DNA of 30,698 nt from UBA920 sp964424635 (GCA_964424635.1 CAYRJC010000005.1:1-30698); one strand, 5' to 3'; positions 1 through 8,572 are shown, counted from the stretch's first letter. Made by a program: numbers and translations. The notes: generated from the sequence alone by a model not told the origin.

Positions 1-1127
1 AAAGCAGTTTCTGCAGTTTCTGGATCACGAATTTCTCCCACCATCACAACATCTGGATCTTGACGAAGAACAGCTCGCAAGGCTTTTGGAAAACTAAAAT
101 CCACTCGATGATCAATTGGAGTTTGCTGTACGCCTTCGACCTTATATTCAACAGGATCTTCTAAGGTAATTATTTTTACACCCGGTTCGTTTAACTCTTT
201 CAAAAAAGAATAAAGAGTTGTGGTTTTACCGCTTCCAGTTGGACCAGTTGTGATAATCATTCCATTTGGTTTTTTAAGCTGCGTCTGAATCATACTTAAG
301 GCAGCCCCTCCTAATCCCAATTGCTCAATATCCAAATCAACTGCACCAACCCCTAATAAACGCATAACCAATGCTTCACCAAAACTAGATGGCAAGGATG
401 ACACACGTACATCCAGCTCTTTATTATCACCATCTATAATAGTAATGCGACCGTCTTGTGCTTCATTCTCAACATTTAATTTTAATTTTGCCATCAACTT
501 TAACCGAGAAATGATAGGACGCTGGAACGATTTAGGTAAAATCACAGCATCGTGCAACACACCATCAACTCGATAACGAACTTTGATTATATGCTCCTCC
601 GGCTCTATATGAATGTCTGAAGACCCTTGCTGCAAAGCGCCTCCAAAAATTACAGTCAAAGCCTTTGATGTATTAGAAATGTCCTTTTCAATAAGCGATA
701 ATAACTTTAGGTAATCCTGCTGCTTATCTACATGAATTATTTCTTCAAATTTAGAAGTTGGTAAAGTTACTTTGTCGTAAAACTGTAAAGTATGAGCAAA
801 GCTTGTACGAGAAACTAAATACAAACTAAGATTATATCTTTCTTGTAATTGTTTTTTTATATCTCCGAGTAATTGATTTTTGGGATTAGTAGTGGCAATT
901 TTTAGATCTTTGCCCTCTTTGAAAAAAGGCAAACTTTCTGCAGCAAGGGCTTGCTCTCTAGTGATTAAAGACAAAGAATTTAAATCTAAAGGAAAACTTT
1001 GCATGTTTAAATAAGGCAACTGAAGAGTGGTTGCCAAGCGCTGAGTTTGTGATTCTTCGATTTTTCTTTTTTGATCGGTTAGTGCCCGATTAAGTTCTGC
1101 AGGGGTATTTGATAAAAATCCTGACAT
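1..1127 (-). CDS. pilB: Type IV pilus assembly / type II secretion ATPase (PilB/GspE family), 3' end outside window
   Basis: Hexameric cytoplasmic ATPase that would power pilus or pseudopilus assembly at the inner membrane. The reading frame opens at the ATG at 1127-1125 and runs off the left edge, giving the first 375 residues. An N-terminal MshEN/GspE-N-like region comes first, then the ATPase core with Walker A GPTGSGKT at residues 295-302, an Asp-box region with EDPVEY near residue 322, and a Walker B-type stretch MVGEIRDPETAET at the cut edge. The C-terminal zinc and helical parts are not visible. It lies 41 nt downstream of the DHH-like gene on the same strand, so the two are probably co-transcribed. 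PilB and GspE cannot be separated on this sequence; PilB is favoured because type IV pili are widespread in Patescibacteria and full type II secretion is not. Confidence 0.88.
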   Translation of the reverse strand, partial: MSGFLSNTPAELNRALTDQKRKIEESQTQRLATTLQLPYLNMQSFPLDLNSLSLITREQALAAESLPFFKEGKDLKIATTNPKNQLLGDIKKQLQERYNLSLYLVSRTSFAHTLQFYDKVTLPTSKFEEIIHVDKQQDYLKLLSLIEKDISNTSKALTVIFGGALQQGSSDIHIEPEEHIIKVRYRVDGVLHDAVILPKSFQRPIISRLKLMAKLKLNVENEAQDGRITIIDGDNKELDVRVSSLPSSFGEALVMRLLGVGAVDLDIEQLGLGGAALSMIQTQLKKPNGMIITTGPTGSGKTTTLYSFLKELNEPGVKIITLEDPVEYKVEGVQQTPIDHRVDFSFPKALRAVLRQDPDVVMVGEIRDPETAETA

Positions 1128-1168
1128 TATTTATATTTTTATTTTAGAAAAGATTGTACTTAACAATA

Positions 1169-2401
1169 TTATATACCAGTTGTACCTAGTGTAGCCAGAG
1201 TCGCAACGAACTGCTCAAGATCTTCTAATTTAAAGTTCGGCAAGTTTAGTTTTAAATATTGATAGTTACCAATCAAGTTTTCTGCTTGACCGGAAAAAGT
1301 AGGGTCAATGTTTTTGGCAATTTGTTTAATCTTAATATGAGGAGGGGCTGCAAATAATAAATCTACACCACCGGATACCTCTGCTGCCAATATAATTAGC
1401 TTATAATTATTAGCCATAGAAATTATTTCCGAAAGTACATCTGGTAAAAACTGTTCATCTGTTTTAGTCTTAGTAAAATCTTGTGCTGTAATAACGGTGT
1501 ATAAAATTGTATTTTCCTGAAAAGTTTTTATTCTAGCCAAAGCTCTACCCCATAATTGAAGCAAATTAAATGGTTTTGTCTTGAATAAATATTTAATAAT
1601 ATCTTGTCTGCGAGCTCCACTAGAAACTAATTTAGAAGCTAATGCTAAAGTATCTGGAGTAGTGCGAGGATCACTAAAACTTTGTGTGCTACTTATTATT
1701 CCTGCAAGTAAACCAGTTGATATAATGTCATTTTTAAAAGAATCGTCTCCGGAGCTCAAAAACCACTGACCAACCAATTGAGACAAACTAGGAACCTCTG
1801 CTTCAACCCAAGTCAAAGTAGCAAAATATTCTTGTTCAATTTTGTTATTTATAGAGATTTTAGGAGTATTATAAAAAACTTCGGAAGTATTTTGATACAA
1901 AGAACCAAGTCCCTCCAAATTTTCTGCTCCTAAAATAATTAATAAATCAAAACCAGTTGCGGCAGGAAAAACCTCTACATCAGATAAATTAAACTGTTCT
2001 GATCCTGAATTTGAAGTTAAAGTTTTTGACTCTGAAGCGCCATCTTCAGAGTTTTGTTTATTTATTTCTGGAGCTATATAGATAATTAAATCATTTTGCT
2101 TTTTTTCATAACGAAGCTGTTTGGGAACAACTCTTTGACCACTAACTTTAATAGTTAATTCATTGTTTGACCCCAGACTAGAATAAATATTAAGTTGATG
2201 ATTAGGGAAAAATTCCAATTTTGGTGTTTTTTTAGCACTGGAAAAAATACTAACCTGTTTTCCATCTATTACAGTTAATTTTTGATGCAAAACTTGAGCA
2301 CTACAGACCAAATCAATATTTAATTTTTCAGGTAAAATTATTGCTATTTGATTAGCTCCTGCTACTATTTTATCTATTTTTGTTAATATTTCGAGATCCA
2401 T
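1169..2401 (-). CDS. Degenerate DHH/DHHA1-family (NrnA-like) protein, probably catalytically inactive
   Basis: A 410-residue protein whose motif order matches DHH-DHHA1 phosphoesterases such as NrnA, although the catalytic residues are gone. Residues 24-38 correspond to motif I (D-x-D-x-x-G-S), here N28-I-D30-L-V-C33-S34. Residues 152-166 resemble the DLLIVLD-type strand, but the Asp is Gly158. The DHH motif position reads S183-I-N-N186. The TGIISDTGSF-like motif is AGIISSTQSF (233-242), with Ser in place of the metal-binding Asp. The C-terminal GGGH RNA-binding motif of DHHA1 appears as SGQAENLIG (about 370-378). An insertion rich in S, E and N lies at about 113-138. The gene sits directly upstream of pilB in the same direction, so a structural or regulatory role is possible but unproven. 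The family call is my own pattern match. Confidence 0.6.
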   Translation of the reverse strand: MDLEILTKIDKIVAGANQIAIILPEKLNIDLVCSAQVLHQKLTVIDGKQVSIFSSAKKTPKLEFFPNHQLNIYSSLGSNNELTIKVSGQRVVPKQLRYEKKQNDLIIYIAPEINKQNSEDGASESKTLTSNSGSEQFNLSDVEVFPAATGFDLLIILGAENLEGLGSLYQNTSEVFYNTPKISINNKIEQEYFATLTWVEAEVPSLSQLVGQWFLSSGDDSFKNDIISTGLLAGIISSTQSFSDPRTTPDTLALASKLVSSGARRQDIIKYLFKTKPFNLLQLWGRALARIKTFQENTILYTVITAQDFTKTKTDEQFLPDVLSEIISMANNYKLIILAAEVSGGVDLLFAAPPHIKIKQIAKNIDPTFSGQAENLIGNYQYLKLNLPNFKLEDLEQFVATLATLGTTGI

Positions 2402-2521
2402 ATTTACGATAATTTTGAAGTTTAATATATATTCTTAATTATTTCTATAAATCATTATTACAACGACTACCCCTTCTTTCTTTTTATATTTTTATAGAAT
2501 AGTTATTAACTATACTAAAAG

Positions 2522-2550
2522 TTTACTAATTTGGTCAATCCCGGTAAAAT
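2522..2550 (+). promoter_or_regulatory. Predicted promoter of tsaE operon
   Basis: TTTACT (2522-2527), 17-nt spacer, TAAAAT (2545-2550). Transcription would start near 2557, about 5 nt before the tsaE ATG, giving a nearly leaderless mRNA with no Shine-Dalgarno. Confidence 0.45.
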
Positions 2551-2561
2551 AAGTGTAGATT

Positions 2562-2969
2562 ATGAAGCAAATTAAGCTATCTCAGACTAATAATAAAGCT
2601 GAAGAATTAAGTAAAAAATTGCATGGTGGTGAAATCCTAGCTCTATCAGGAGATTTAGGTAGTGGGAAAACAACTTTTACCAAAGCTTTAGCCAAATTCT
2701 TAGGGGTAAAACAGACTGTAACAAGCCCCACTTTTGTTTTGATGCAGCAGTATAAGACCTCTAAAAAAACAGGTAAAACAAAAGCCCCACTTTGGTTATA
2801 TCATTTAGATCTATATAGAACTAAAAACTTTAAAGAAGTAGAAGGTCTGGGATTACAAGAGATATGGGGAAGACCAGAAGTAATTACAGTAATAGAATGG
2901 GCTGATAAAATTAAGCCTCATATACCAAAAAATGCAATTCAAATAAATTTTATAAGAGATGTTGACTAA
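2562..2969 (+). CDS. tsaE: tRNA threonylcarbamoyladenosine biosynthesis ATPase TsaE
   Basis: P-loop ATPase that works with TsaB, TsaD and TsaC to make t6A37 in ANN-decoding tRNAs in the cytoplasm. The 135 residues show the family features: Walker A GDLGSGKTT (residues 30-38), the TSPTF switch (54-58), HLDLYR, and VIEWAD near the C-terminus. The length is slightly below the usual ~150. The start follows a TTTACT-N17-TAAAAT promoter by a few nucleotides. The stop codon overlaps the start of the VanW-domain gene by 11 nt, suggesting translational coupling. TsaB and TsaD are not in this window. Confidence 0.93.
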   Translation: MKQIKLSQTNNKAEELSKKLHGGEILALSGDLGSGKTTFTKALAKFLGVKQTVTSPTFVLMQQYKTSKKTGKTKAPLWLYHLDLYRTKNFKEVEGLGLQEIWGRPEVITVIEWADKIKPHIPKNAIQINFIRDVD

Positions 2970-4263
2970 TAAAAACCTAAAAATACTATCCTCTAAACCA
3001 AACTTGGTGATTTTATTAGTGGCTGGAGTAATTTTATTTTTTCCATCGTCAGTAAAAGGCGCGCCTTTTACTCAACCACCATTACCAACATATGAGACTA
3101 TAACTAGTTTTGATAGCACAACTCAGGCCACTATTTCTGAAAGTCTGAAAGCTGACTGGAAAGGCAACTTTACACTCCCAGTAAACTCCATGGTCAAATA
3201 TCAAAGCTGGCCACTTGATCAATTAATAACAAACGTTTATTTAAAACCAGGAAAATTAACTCCAGAAACCAGAACTTACCATTACAGCCCTAGTAAAGTT
3301 TATAGTTGGACAAAAACCATTGCCGAAAGCGTTAACTCTCAAAGTTCTGATCCAGAATTAACCATAAAAAATAATCGGGCTACAAAGTTTACCCCTCCTA
3401 CAATCGGCAAACAATTAGACCGTTATCAAAGTACATTACAGATCATTCAAAATCTTGAATTAGGAAATGATAAAATTGACCTTCCTACCAAAACAACTCA
3501 ACCCAACAAGCCTCTTAGCGACACCAATGATTTAGGAATTGTTGAATTAATTGGACGAGGTGAATCAAAATTTAATTCTAGCCCTGCTAATCGAAGGCAT
3601 AATATAAAAGTTGGTGTAGAAAAAATGAAAGGAATTATAATTAAACCTGGAGAAGAATTTAGTTTTAATAAATATCTTGGTCCAGTAGAAGCTGATCAAG
3701 GTTTCTTGCCAGAATTAGTAATAAAAGCAGATAAAGGAACAGTTCCTGAATTAGGAGGAGGTTTATGTCAAGTTTCTTCTACTACTTTTAGAGCAGCGAT
3801 GCATGCAGGTCTTCCTATAACTCAACGTAGAAATCATTCTTATGCAGTACAATACTACGCTCCCCAAGGGACAGACGCTACAATTTACCCAGGAGTTATT
3901 GATTTAAAGTTTACTAATGATACAGGCAACAGTATTCTAATCTGGCCATACTTTAAAAACGAAAGCTATTTAGTATTTGATTTCTATGGGACTTATGACA
4001 ACCGCGAAGTCAAACTCAATCAACCAGTAATTTACGATAAAAAGGGTGATGGTTCGATGAAAGCTACCTGGAGTAGAACGGTCAATCAAAAACTGACAAG
4101 TTTGCCTCTGTATATTTACCACCGGCTTTATTCCATAAAAAAGAAGAGTTTGTACCAAACCCAAATTCTAATACAACCCCAACAACTCCTACACCTCTAC
4201 CCTCTACATCAAGCAATCCAACTAATTCTACACCTTCAACTACAAATAATAATTCCACAGTAA
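2959..4263 (+). CDS. VanW-domain secreted/membrane protein, C-terminus frameshifted
   Basis: Envelope protein with one N-terminal hydrophobic segment (about residues 14-34, signal anchor or signal peptide), a central region resembling the peptidoglycan-binding module that precedes VanW domains, and a VanW domain at about 225-330 (FSFNKYLGP, ELGGGLCQVSSTTFRAA, RRNHSYAVQYYAPQG, DATIYPGVIDLKF). The biochemical role of VanW is unknown. The frame as written ends in an unlikely Leu/Gln/Tyr-rich tail. After the A5 run at 4088-4092, the -1 frame instead reads TDKFASVYLPPALFHKK and then a Thr/Pro/Ser/Asn-rich tail ending at 4271, which fits the family much better. The gene therefore carries a 1-nt deletion, a sequencing error or a slippage site. 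It overlaps tsaE by 11 nt and is followed 30-38 nt later by ruvB. Confidence 0.82.
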   Translation: MLTNKNLKILSSKPNLVILLVAGVILFFPSSVKGAPFTQPPLPTYETITSFDSTTQATISESLKADWKGNFTLPVNSMVKYQSWPLDQLITNVYLKPGKLTPETRTYHYSPSKVYSWTKTIAESVNSQSSDPELTIKNNRATKFTPPTIGKQLDRYQSTLQIIQNLELGNDKIDLPTKTTQPNKPLSDTNDLGIVELIGRGESKFNSSPANRRHNIKVGVEKMKGIIIKPGEEFSFNKYLGPVEADQGFLPELVIKADKGTVPELGGGLCQVSSTTFRAAMHAGLPITQRRNHSYAVQYYAPQGTDATIYPGVIDLKFTNDTGNSILIWPYFKNESYLVFDFYGTYDNREVKLNQPVIYDKKGDGSMKATWSRTVNQKLTSLPLYIYHRLYSIKKKSLYQTQILIQPQQLLHLYPLHQAIQLILHLQLQIIIPQ

Positions 4264-4300
4264 CTCAATAAAAATAAACTTTATTAAATACTTGTAAATA

Positions 4301-5392
4301 ATGATTGACTTAAGTGATGCCGAAACAATTTCTGATTATAACCCAGAAGAATTATCTGGAAAAAATATACTAAATCAATCTTCTAGCAACATTGATGATG
4401 GGTATTTTGAATTATCACTTAGACCTCAAACACTTGAACAATTTATTGGACAACAACAATTAAAAGATAACTTAAACATTGTTATCAAAGCCACCAAACT
4501 ACGAGGCGAACCTTTAGATCATTTACTACTATACGGACCTCCGGGACTTGGAAAAACCACTTTAGCTCATATTATCTCTAAAGAATTAGGAAGTAATATA
4601 AAAACTACTTCGGGACCAGCAATCGAACGAGCTGGAGATTTAGCATCTCTTTTAACAAATTTAAATGAAGGAGATGTTTTATTTATTGATGAAATCCATA
4701 GACTCAATAAAGTCATAGAAGAAATTCTCTACCCGGCAATGGAAGACAGAGTACTAGATATCATGATTGGTAAAGGACCAGGCGCGAGAAGCGTTAGAAT
4801 GGAACTTCCTCGTTTTACACTTATTGGAGCAACTACTAGAGTAGGTTTGATTTCTGCACCAATGCGTGATCGATTCGGAATAGTATACCATCTGGATTAT
4901 TATAATTCTGAAGATTTGTCCCAAATAGTTTCTCGGTCTGCTGATATATTAAAAACTGTCATTGATAGACCAGCAGTAGATTTGATTTCTGTAAGAAGTC
5001 GTTATACCCCAAGAATTGCCAACCGCCTATTGAAACGGGTTAGAGATTTTTCCCAGGTCTCTGGACATGATAAAATAACTACAGAACATGCAGAACAAAG
5101 CCTGAAAATGCTAGACATTGATAACTTTGGCTTAGATAAACATGACCGTAAAATATTAGAAATCATCATAAAACAATTCAATGGTGGTCCAGTAGGAGTA
5201 AACTCTATTGCAGCCGCAACGGGAGAAGAAGTAGATACTATTTCTGATGTTCACGAGCCATTTTTAATTCGTTCTGGATTTTTGATTAGAACACCAAAAG
5301 GACGCCAAGCTACTAATCAAGCTTACGAATTACTTAATATTCCAATTCCAGATAATAAAGATATTTCTACCAATCAATCATCTTTTCTTTAA
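4301..5392 (+). CDS. ruvB: Holliday junction branch migration ATPase RuvB
   Basis: AAA+ motor that drives branch migration of Holliday junctions together with RuvA. In 363 residues it has Walker A GPPGLGKT (79-86), Walker B LFIDEIHRL (about 127-135), the sensor/arginine region GATTRVGLISAPMRDRFG, and a C-terminal winged-helix domain (GGPVGVNSIAAATGEE, RTPKGRQAT). The N-terminus is about 30 residues longer than usual and rich in Asp, Ser and Asn. RuvC is encoded 13 kb away at 18037-18525; no ruvA is in the window. There is no Shine-Dalgarno. A small membrane protein gene starts 2 nt after the stop. Confidence 0.96.
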   Translation: MIDLSDAETISDYNPEELSGKNILNQSSSNIDDGYFELSLRPQTLEQFIGQQQLKDNLNIVIKATKLRGEPLDHLLLYGPPGLGKTTLAHIISKELGSNIKTTSGPAIERAGDLASLLTNLNEGDVLFIDEIHRLNKVIEEILYPAMEDRVLDIMIGKGPGARSVRMELPRFTLIGATTRVGLISAPMRDRFGIVYHLDYYNSEDLSQIVSRSADILKTVIDRPAVDLISVRSRYTPRIANRLLKRVRDFSQVSGHDKITTEHAEQSLKMLDIDNFGLDKHDRKILEIIIKQFNGGPVGVNSIAAATGEEVDTISDVHEPFLIRSGFLIRTPKGRQATNQAYELLNIPIPDNKDISTNQSSFL

Positions 5393-5394
5393 TT

Positions 5395-5601
5395 ATGAAT
5401 TTTACCAGCCTTCAGACTATTGTTAATCTCGGATTTTTAATAATAGTTACACTACTAACCTTAGCAGCACTGCTATCAGTTTATATTTTTGTTAAATACG
5501 GCCGAAGTAGATCTTTAACAGTTTTTATAAGTTTTATTTTTGGAATTATTTTTGTTTTACAAATAATTGCCGCGTTTGCAATCCTTCAAAAAATTACTTA
5601 A
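5395..5601 (+). CDS. Small two-TM membrane protein, function unknown
   Basis: A 68-residue hydrophobic protein with two predicted membrane helices (about residues 9-33 and 40-65), joined by a short basic turn (KYGRSRS) that is likely cytoplasmic. It starts 2 nt after the ruvB stop, and the PH-domain membrane protein starts 4 nt after its own stop, so all three are probably translated from one mRNA. I do not recognise a family. Confidence 0.7.
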   Translation: MNFTSLQTIVNLGFLIIVTLLTLAALLSVYIFVKYGRSRSLTVFISFIFGIIFVLQIIAAFAILQKIT

Positions 5602-5605
5602 TTAT

Positions 5606-6163
5606 ATGCCTGATATCATCACAGAAAAATTATATCCAAGCCAACAACCCCACGAAAAAATCATGTTAGTTGCGAGAGAGCATTGGTTTTTATTATTTGT
5701 AAAAATATCAATTATTTTTATTTTAATGCTTGTACCGATTATTATGAGAATTTTATTAAGCACTTTCGATGTTAGTTTTGAATCAGAGACTTTAAATATT
5801 CTTATTACTGTAGGGCTTCAACTTTACTACTTGGGATTATTACTAGCTTTATTTATAATATTTACCTTGTATTACTTAAATGTTCATATTGTTAGCGACC
5901 AAAGAATTGTTGATATAGATCAAGTAGGCTTACTATTCAGAGAAGTGTCAGAGTTAAATATCGAAACTATTGAAGACGTTACCGGACAAACCCAAGGAAT
6001 TTTTGGAAACTTTTTAGACTACGGAACAGTATTTATACAAACCGCAGGAGCAACAGAAAGATTTGAATTTAATAATGTCCCTAATCCTGGAGATATTGCC
6101 AGTTTAATCCTGCAGTTATATGAAAATCACAGCAATCAAGATAAAGAAAGTCCTAAACCCTAA
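5606..6163 (+). CDS. Bacterial PH-domain membrane protein (YdbS-like)
   Basis: A 185-residue protein with two hydrophobic segments (about 28-48 and 65-90) followed by a bacterial PH-like domain. The PH part has the usual N-V-H-I-V-S-D-Q-R-I-V-D start, a VTGQTQGIFGNFLDYGTVFIQTAG core and a final helix (PGDIASLILQLYE). The frame is open further upstream, but the ATG at 5606 is the natural start because it lies just beyond the previous stop codon. Such proteins are membrane-bound and of unclear function. The gene lies between the small membrane protein and manC, both on the plus strand. Confidence 0.75.
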   Translation: MPDIITEKLYPSQQPHEKIMLVAREHWFLLFVKISIIFILMLVPIIMRILLSTFDVSFESETLNILITVGLQLYYLGLLLALFIIFTLYYLNVHIVSDQRIVDIDQVGLLFREVSELNIETIEDVTGQTQGIFGNFLDYGTVFIQTAGATERFEFNNVPNPGDIASLILQLYENHSNQDKESPKP

Positions 6164-6172
6164 AACTTATTT

Positions 6173-7258
6173 ATGAATATTTTAATATTTGCTGGAGGGA
6201 GCGGTACTAGATTATGGCCAGCTAGTAGAAAATCATCACCTAAACAATTACTAAAACTTATTGGCGATAAAACTCTTCTTCAAAATACATACGACCGTTG
6301 TTTGTCATGGGTAGATCAAAAGCATATATATATCGCTACCCTATCTGAATATAAACAAGCTGTAAAAAAACAGTTACCAAAAATTCCAGATAATCACTAC
6401 TCTTTAGAACCAACCCTAAAAGACCGCGGACCAGCTATTGGTTTAGCGGCTTTAATTATGCATCACGATAACCCTGATTCTAGCTTTATGACTATGTGGA
6501 GTGATCACAACATCAAAGAACCGAAGGGTTATTTTAAAAAATTATTAACTGGAGCTGAGAAATATTTAAATAAAAACCCAGAAGCAACTTTAACAATTGG
6601 TGTTAAGCCAACTTTTGCCCACACTGGATTTGGTTATATAAAAAAGGGTAAAGAAGTTTCCAATAACTACTCATTACCTTTATTTAAAGTTGGTTCTTTT
6701 GTTGAAAAACCAAATTATAATAAAGCAGAAAAGTTTGTAAAAAGTGGAGATTACTTATGGAACAGTGGTTATTTTATCTGGAAAACTAAAAATCTTTTAA
6801 ATTTATACAAAGAACATCTTCCTGAAGTTTATAATATTTTACAAAAAATAAAACCACATCTAGGAACCAAGAATCAACAAAAAACTATAGATCACTGGTA
6901 CCCAAAAATGCCAAAAGTAGAAGTAGAGCAAGGGATTCTAGAAAAAGTTACAAAAAATATTGTTACTATCGAAGCAAATTTTGATTGGATTGACGTAGGA
7001 AGTTGGAAAGTAATCAAAGATGTTCAAACTAAAAATCAAGAAAATATTTCACAAGGAAATTATATTGAACACAACACTAAAAATTCTTTGATTTACAATT
7101 ATAATCCAAAACAATTAGTTACGAGTTTGGGTGTAGAAAATCTAGTAGTAATCGTAACAGAAGACGCCATCTTGATTGCTGATAAAGATGATAGCGTGGA
7201 ATTAAAACAATTAATTTCCAAAATAAAACTTGATACTAAATTGAAAAAATATTTGTAA
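6173..7258 (+). CDS. manC: Mannose-1-phosphate guanylyltransferase
   Basis: Makes GDP-mannose from mannose-1-phosphate and GTP for surface glycans. The 361-residue protein has the nucleotidyltransferase signature FAGGSGTRLWPASRKSSPKQ (residues 6-25), TMWSDHNI (the metal-binding D-H site), the FVEKP motif, YLWNSGYFIWK and the FDWIDVGSW motif. It is a single-domain enzyme without the phosphomannose isomerase domain found in long ManC proteins, so the product could also be named ManB/GMP-type. It starts 9 nt after the PH-domain gene and closes the tsaE-manC run. A terminator hairpin follows at 7269-7304. Confidence 0.92.
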   Translation: MNILIFAGGSGTRLWPASRKSSPKQLLKLIGDKTLLQNTYDRCLSWVDQKHIYIATLSEYKQAVKKQLPKIPDNHYSLEPTLKDRGPAIGLAALIMHHDNPDSSFMTMWSDHNIKEPKGYFKKLLTGAEKYLNKNPEATLTIGVKPTFAHTGFGYIKKGKEVSNNYSLPLFKVGSFVEKPNYNKAEKFVKSGDYLWNSGYFIWKTKNLLNLYKEHLPEVYNILQKIKPHLGTKNQQKTIDHWYPKMPKVEVEQGILEKVTKNIVTIEANFDWIDVGSWKVIKDVQTKNQENISQGNYIEHNTKNSLIYNYNPKQLVTSLGVENLVVIVTEDAILIADKDDSVELKQLISKIKLDTKLKKYL

Positions 7259-7260
7259 AC

Positions 7261-7330
7261 ATATAAAATTAAAAACCCGACTTCTGACAAGTATGGGTTT
7301 TTAATTTAGGCTATATATTTTAAATATCTG
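7261..7330 (+). repeat. Dispersed 3'-end module, copy A (second copy at 13424-13493)
   Basis: About 70 nt after manC closely resembles about 70 nt after jag: ATATAAAATTAA, a terminator hairpin, then TTTTTAATTTAGG, TATATATTTT and AATATCT. The hairpin loops have diverged while the flanks are conserved. Here the module leads into the palindromic element at 7335. Confidence 0.65.
7269..7304 (+). terminator. Rho-independent terminator of manC
   Basis: AAAAACCC (7271-7278) pairs with GGGTTTTT (7295-7302), extended by TTAA-type flanks. It starts 11 nt after the manC stop. Confidence 0.65.
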
Positions 7331-7334
7331 ATAT

Positions 7335-7444
7335 TTAAAACAAAGAAGTATTACTTACGCTCCAGTATCGCTACGTAGCTCATTCGCTTCGCGAATGGCT
7401 ACTGGGCGATAAGTTACGCTTAAAGTAATACTTCTTTGTTTTAA
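7335..7444. repeat. Long palindromic element, copy 1
   Basis: 110 nt that folds into one long stem-loop. The outer arms, 7335-7356 and 7423-7444, form a perfect 22-bp stem. Inner helices follow: TATCGC (7366-7371) with GCGATA (7406-7411), GTAGC (7375-7379) with GCTAC (7398-7402), and an apical CATTCGC (7381-7387) with GCGAATG (7391-7397). Both sides of the internal loop carry TTACGCT. A related copy lies in inverted orientation at 21750-21853. It sits between convergent manC and recF, 19 nt from the recF stop, and its A- and T-rich edges could also serve as a bidirectional terminator. Confidence 0.9.
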
Positions 7445-7463
7445 TTTTATAATTTATAAACTC

Positions 7464-8558
7464 TTAAACCTCTTCTTCAGTTTCTACAACTGCTGGACTA
7501 AGTGTTACATGTTGTCCAACCATTTCTAAAGGATGAGTAGTTGTAATGAAAGTTTGAAACTTTCCTTGTAAGTATTTTAACAAGAAAGTGCGGCGAGTAT
7601 CATCTAATTCACTCAATACATCATCAAGTAATAATATTGGTGACTCGCCTTCTTTAGTTAGATATTCTAGTTCAAGAATTTTTAAAGCTAGAATTTGACT
7701 ACGCTGCTCACCACGGGACGAAAATGATACAAGGTACAATCCCTCGCTTTGAAGCAAAAAGTCGTCTCTATGAGGCCCTACTAAGCAAGTAGCAGCTCCT
7801 AATTCTCTAGGTCGGATATTATCAAGTTGCTGCAAAAAATTATTATAAATTTCTTCTTCAGTCTCTCCTGGAATAGTTTCATAAATTAATTCTACAGTGC
7901 GCTGAAATTTGGAAATATTTGTATATACTTCTGATAAATTTTGATTTAAAAAATTAACAAATTGTTTTCGATACCAAATTATTTTAGATCCAATATTAGC
8001 AATCTGTTCATTCCAGCTATCTAAAGCAGAAACATCTCCATTTCCTTGTTTTAAATCTTGAAGGAAACGATTCTTCTGAGTCATAGCTTTTTTATAACTA
8101 CCCAACAAGTCTAAATATTCAGAATCTTTTTGAGAAAGCACCATATTAAAATATTTTCGGCGAGCTTCTGGAGCTTTAGTAAACAAATCAACATCACTTG
8201 GTTCAAAAATTACAACCTTCAAAAATCCTTGAGCTTCTTTACGTTTCTTTTTAACTCCATTAATTTTAAAATTCGCAAAAATTCTTTCTCTTTTTTCTAG
8301 AAAAATTTCTAAAGTATTAGTTTCTCCAGAATTAGATTCAAATTCAATTTTAATTTTTGAATCATTAGTAGTTTTCAAAAAAATAAAATCCGCATCATCT
8401 CGGAAAGATTTAAATAACGAACCAAAATATACTGATTCCAATAAATTAGTCTTACCAACAGCATTAGGACCAGATAATACAACCATTTCATGAGTAATAT
8501 CCAAGTCTAAATCGGGATAATTACGGAAGTTTTTTAAATTAATTTTTTTAATTTGCAT
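7464..8558 (-). CDS. recF: DNA replication/repair protein RecF
   Basis: SMC-like ATPase that loads RecA at single-stranded gaps with RecO and RecR. The 364 residues show Walker A GPNAVGKT (30-37), the ABC-type signature FSSRGEQRSQ, Walker B ILLLDDVLSELD and the terminal H-loop TTTHPL. It starts 14 nt downstream of dnaN, the standard dnaA-dnaN-recF order. The last residues are acidic (ETEEEV). The 3' end faces manC, with the long palindromic element between them. Confidence 0.96.
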   Translation of the reverse strand: MQIKKINLKNFRNYPDLDLDITHEMVVLSGPNAVGKTNLLESVYFGSLFKSFRDDADFIFLKTTNDSKIKIEFESNSGETNTLEIFLEKRERIFANFKINGVKKKRKEAQGFLKVVIFEPSDVDLFTKAPEARRKYFNMVLSQKDSEYLDLLGSYKKAMTQKNRFLQDLKQGNGDVSALDSWNEQIANIGSKIIWYRKQFVNFLNQNLSEVYTNISKFQRTVELIYETIPGETEEEIYNNFLQQLDNIRPRELGAATCLVGPHRDDFLLQSEGLYLVSFSSRGEQRSQILALKILELEYLTKEGESPILLLDDVLSELDDTRRTFLLKYLQGKFQTFITTTHPLEMVGQHVTLSPAVVETEEEV

Positions 8559-8572
8559 ATATAAAGTGAGCT

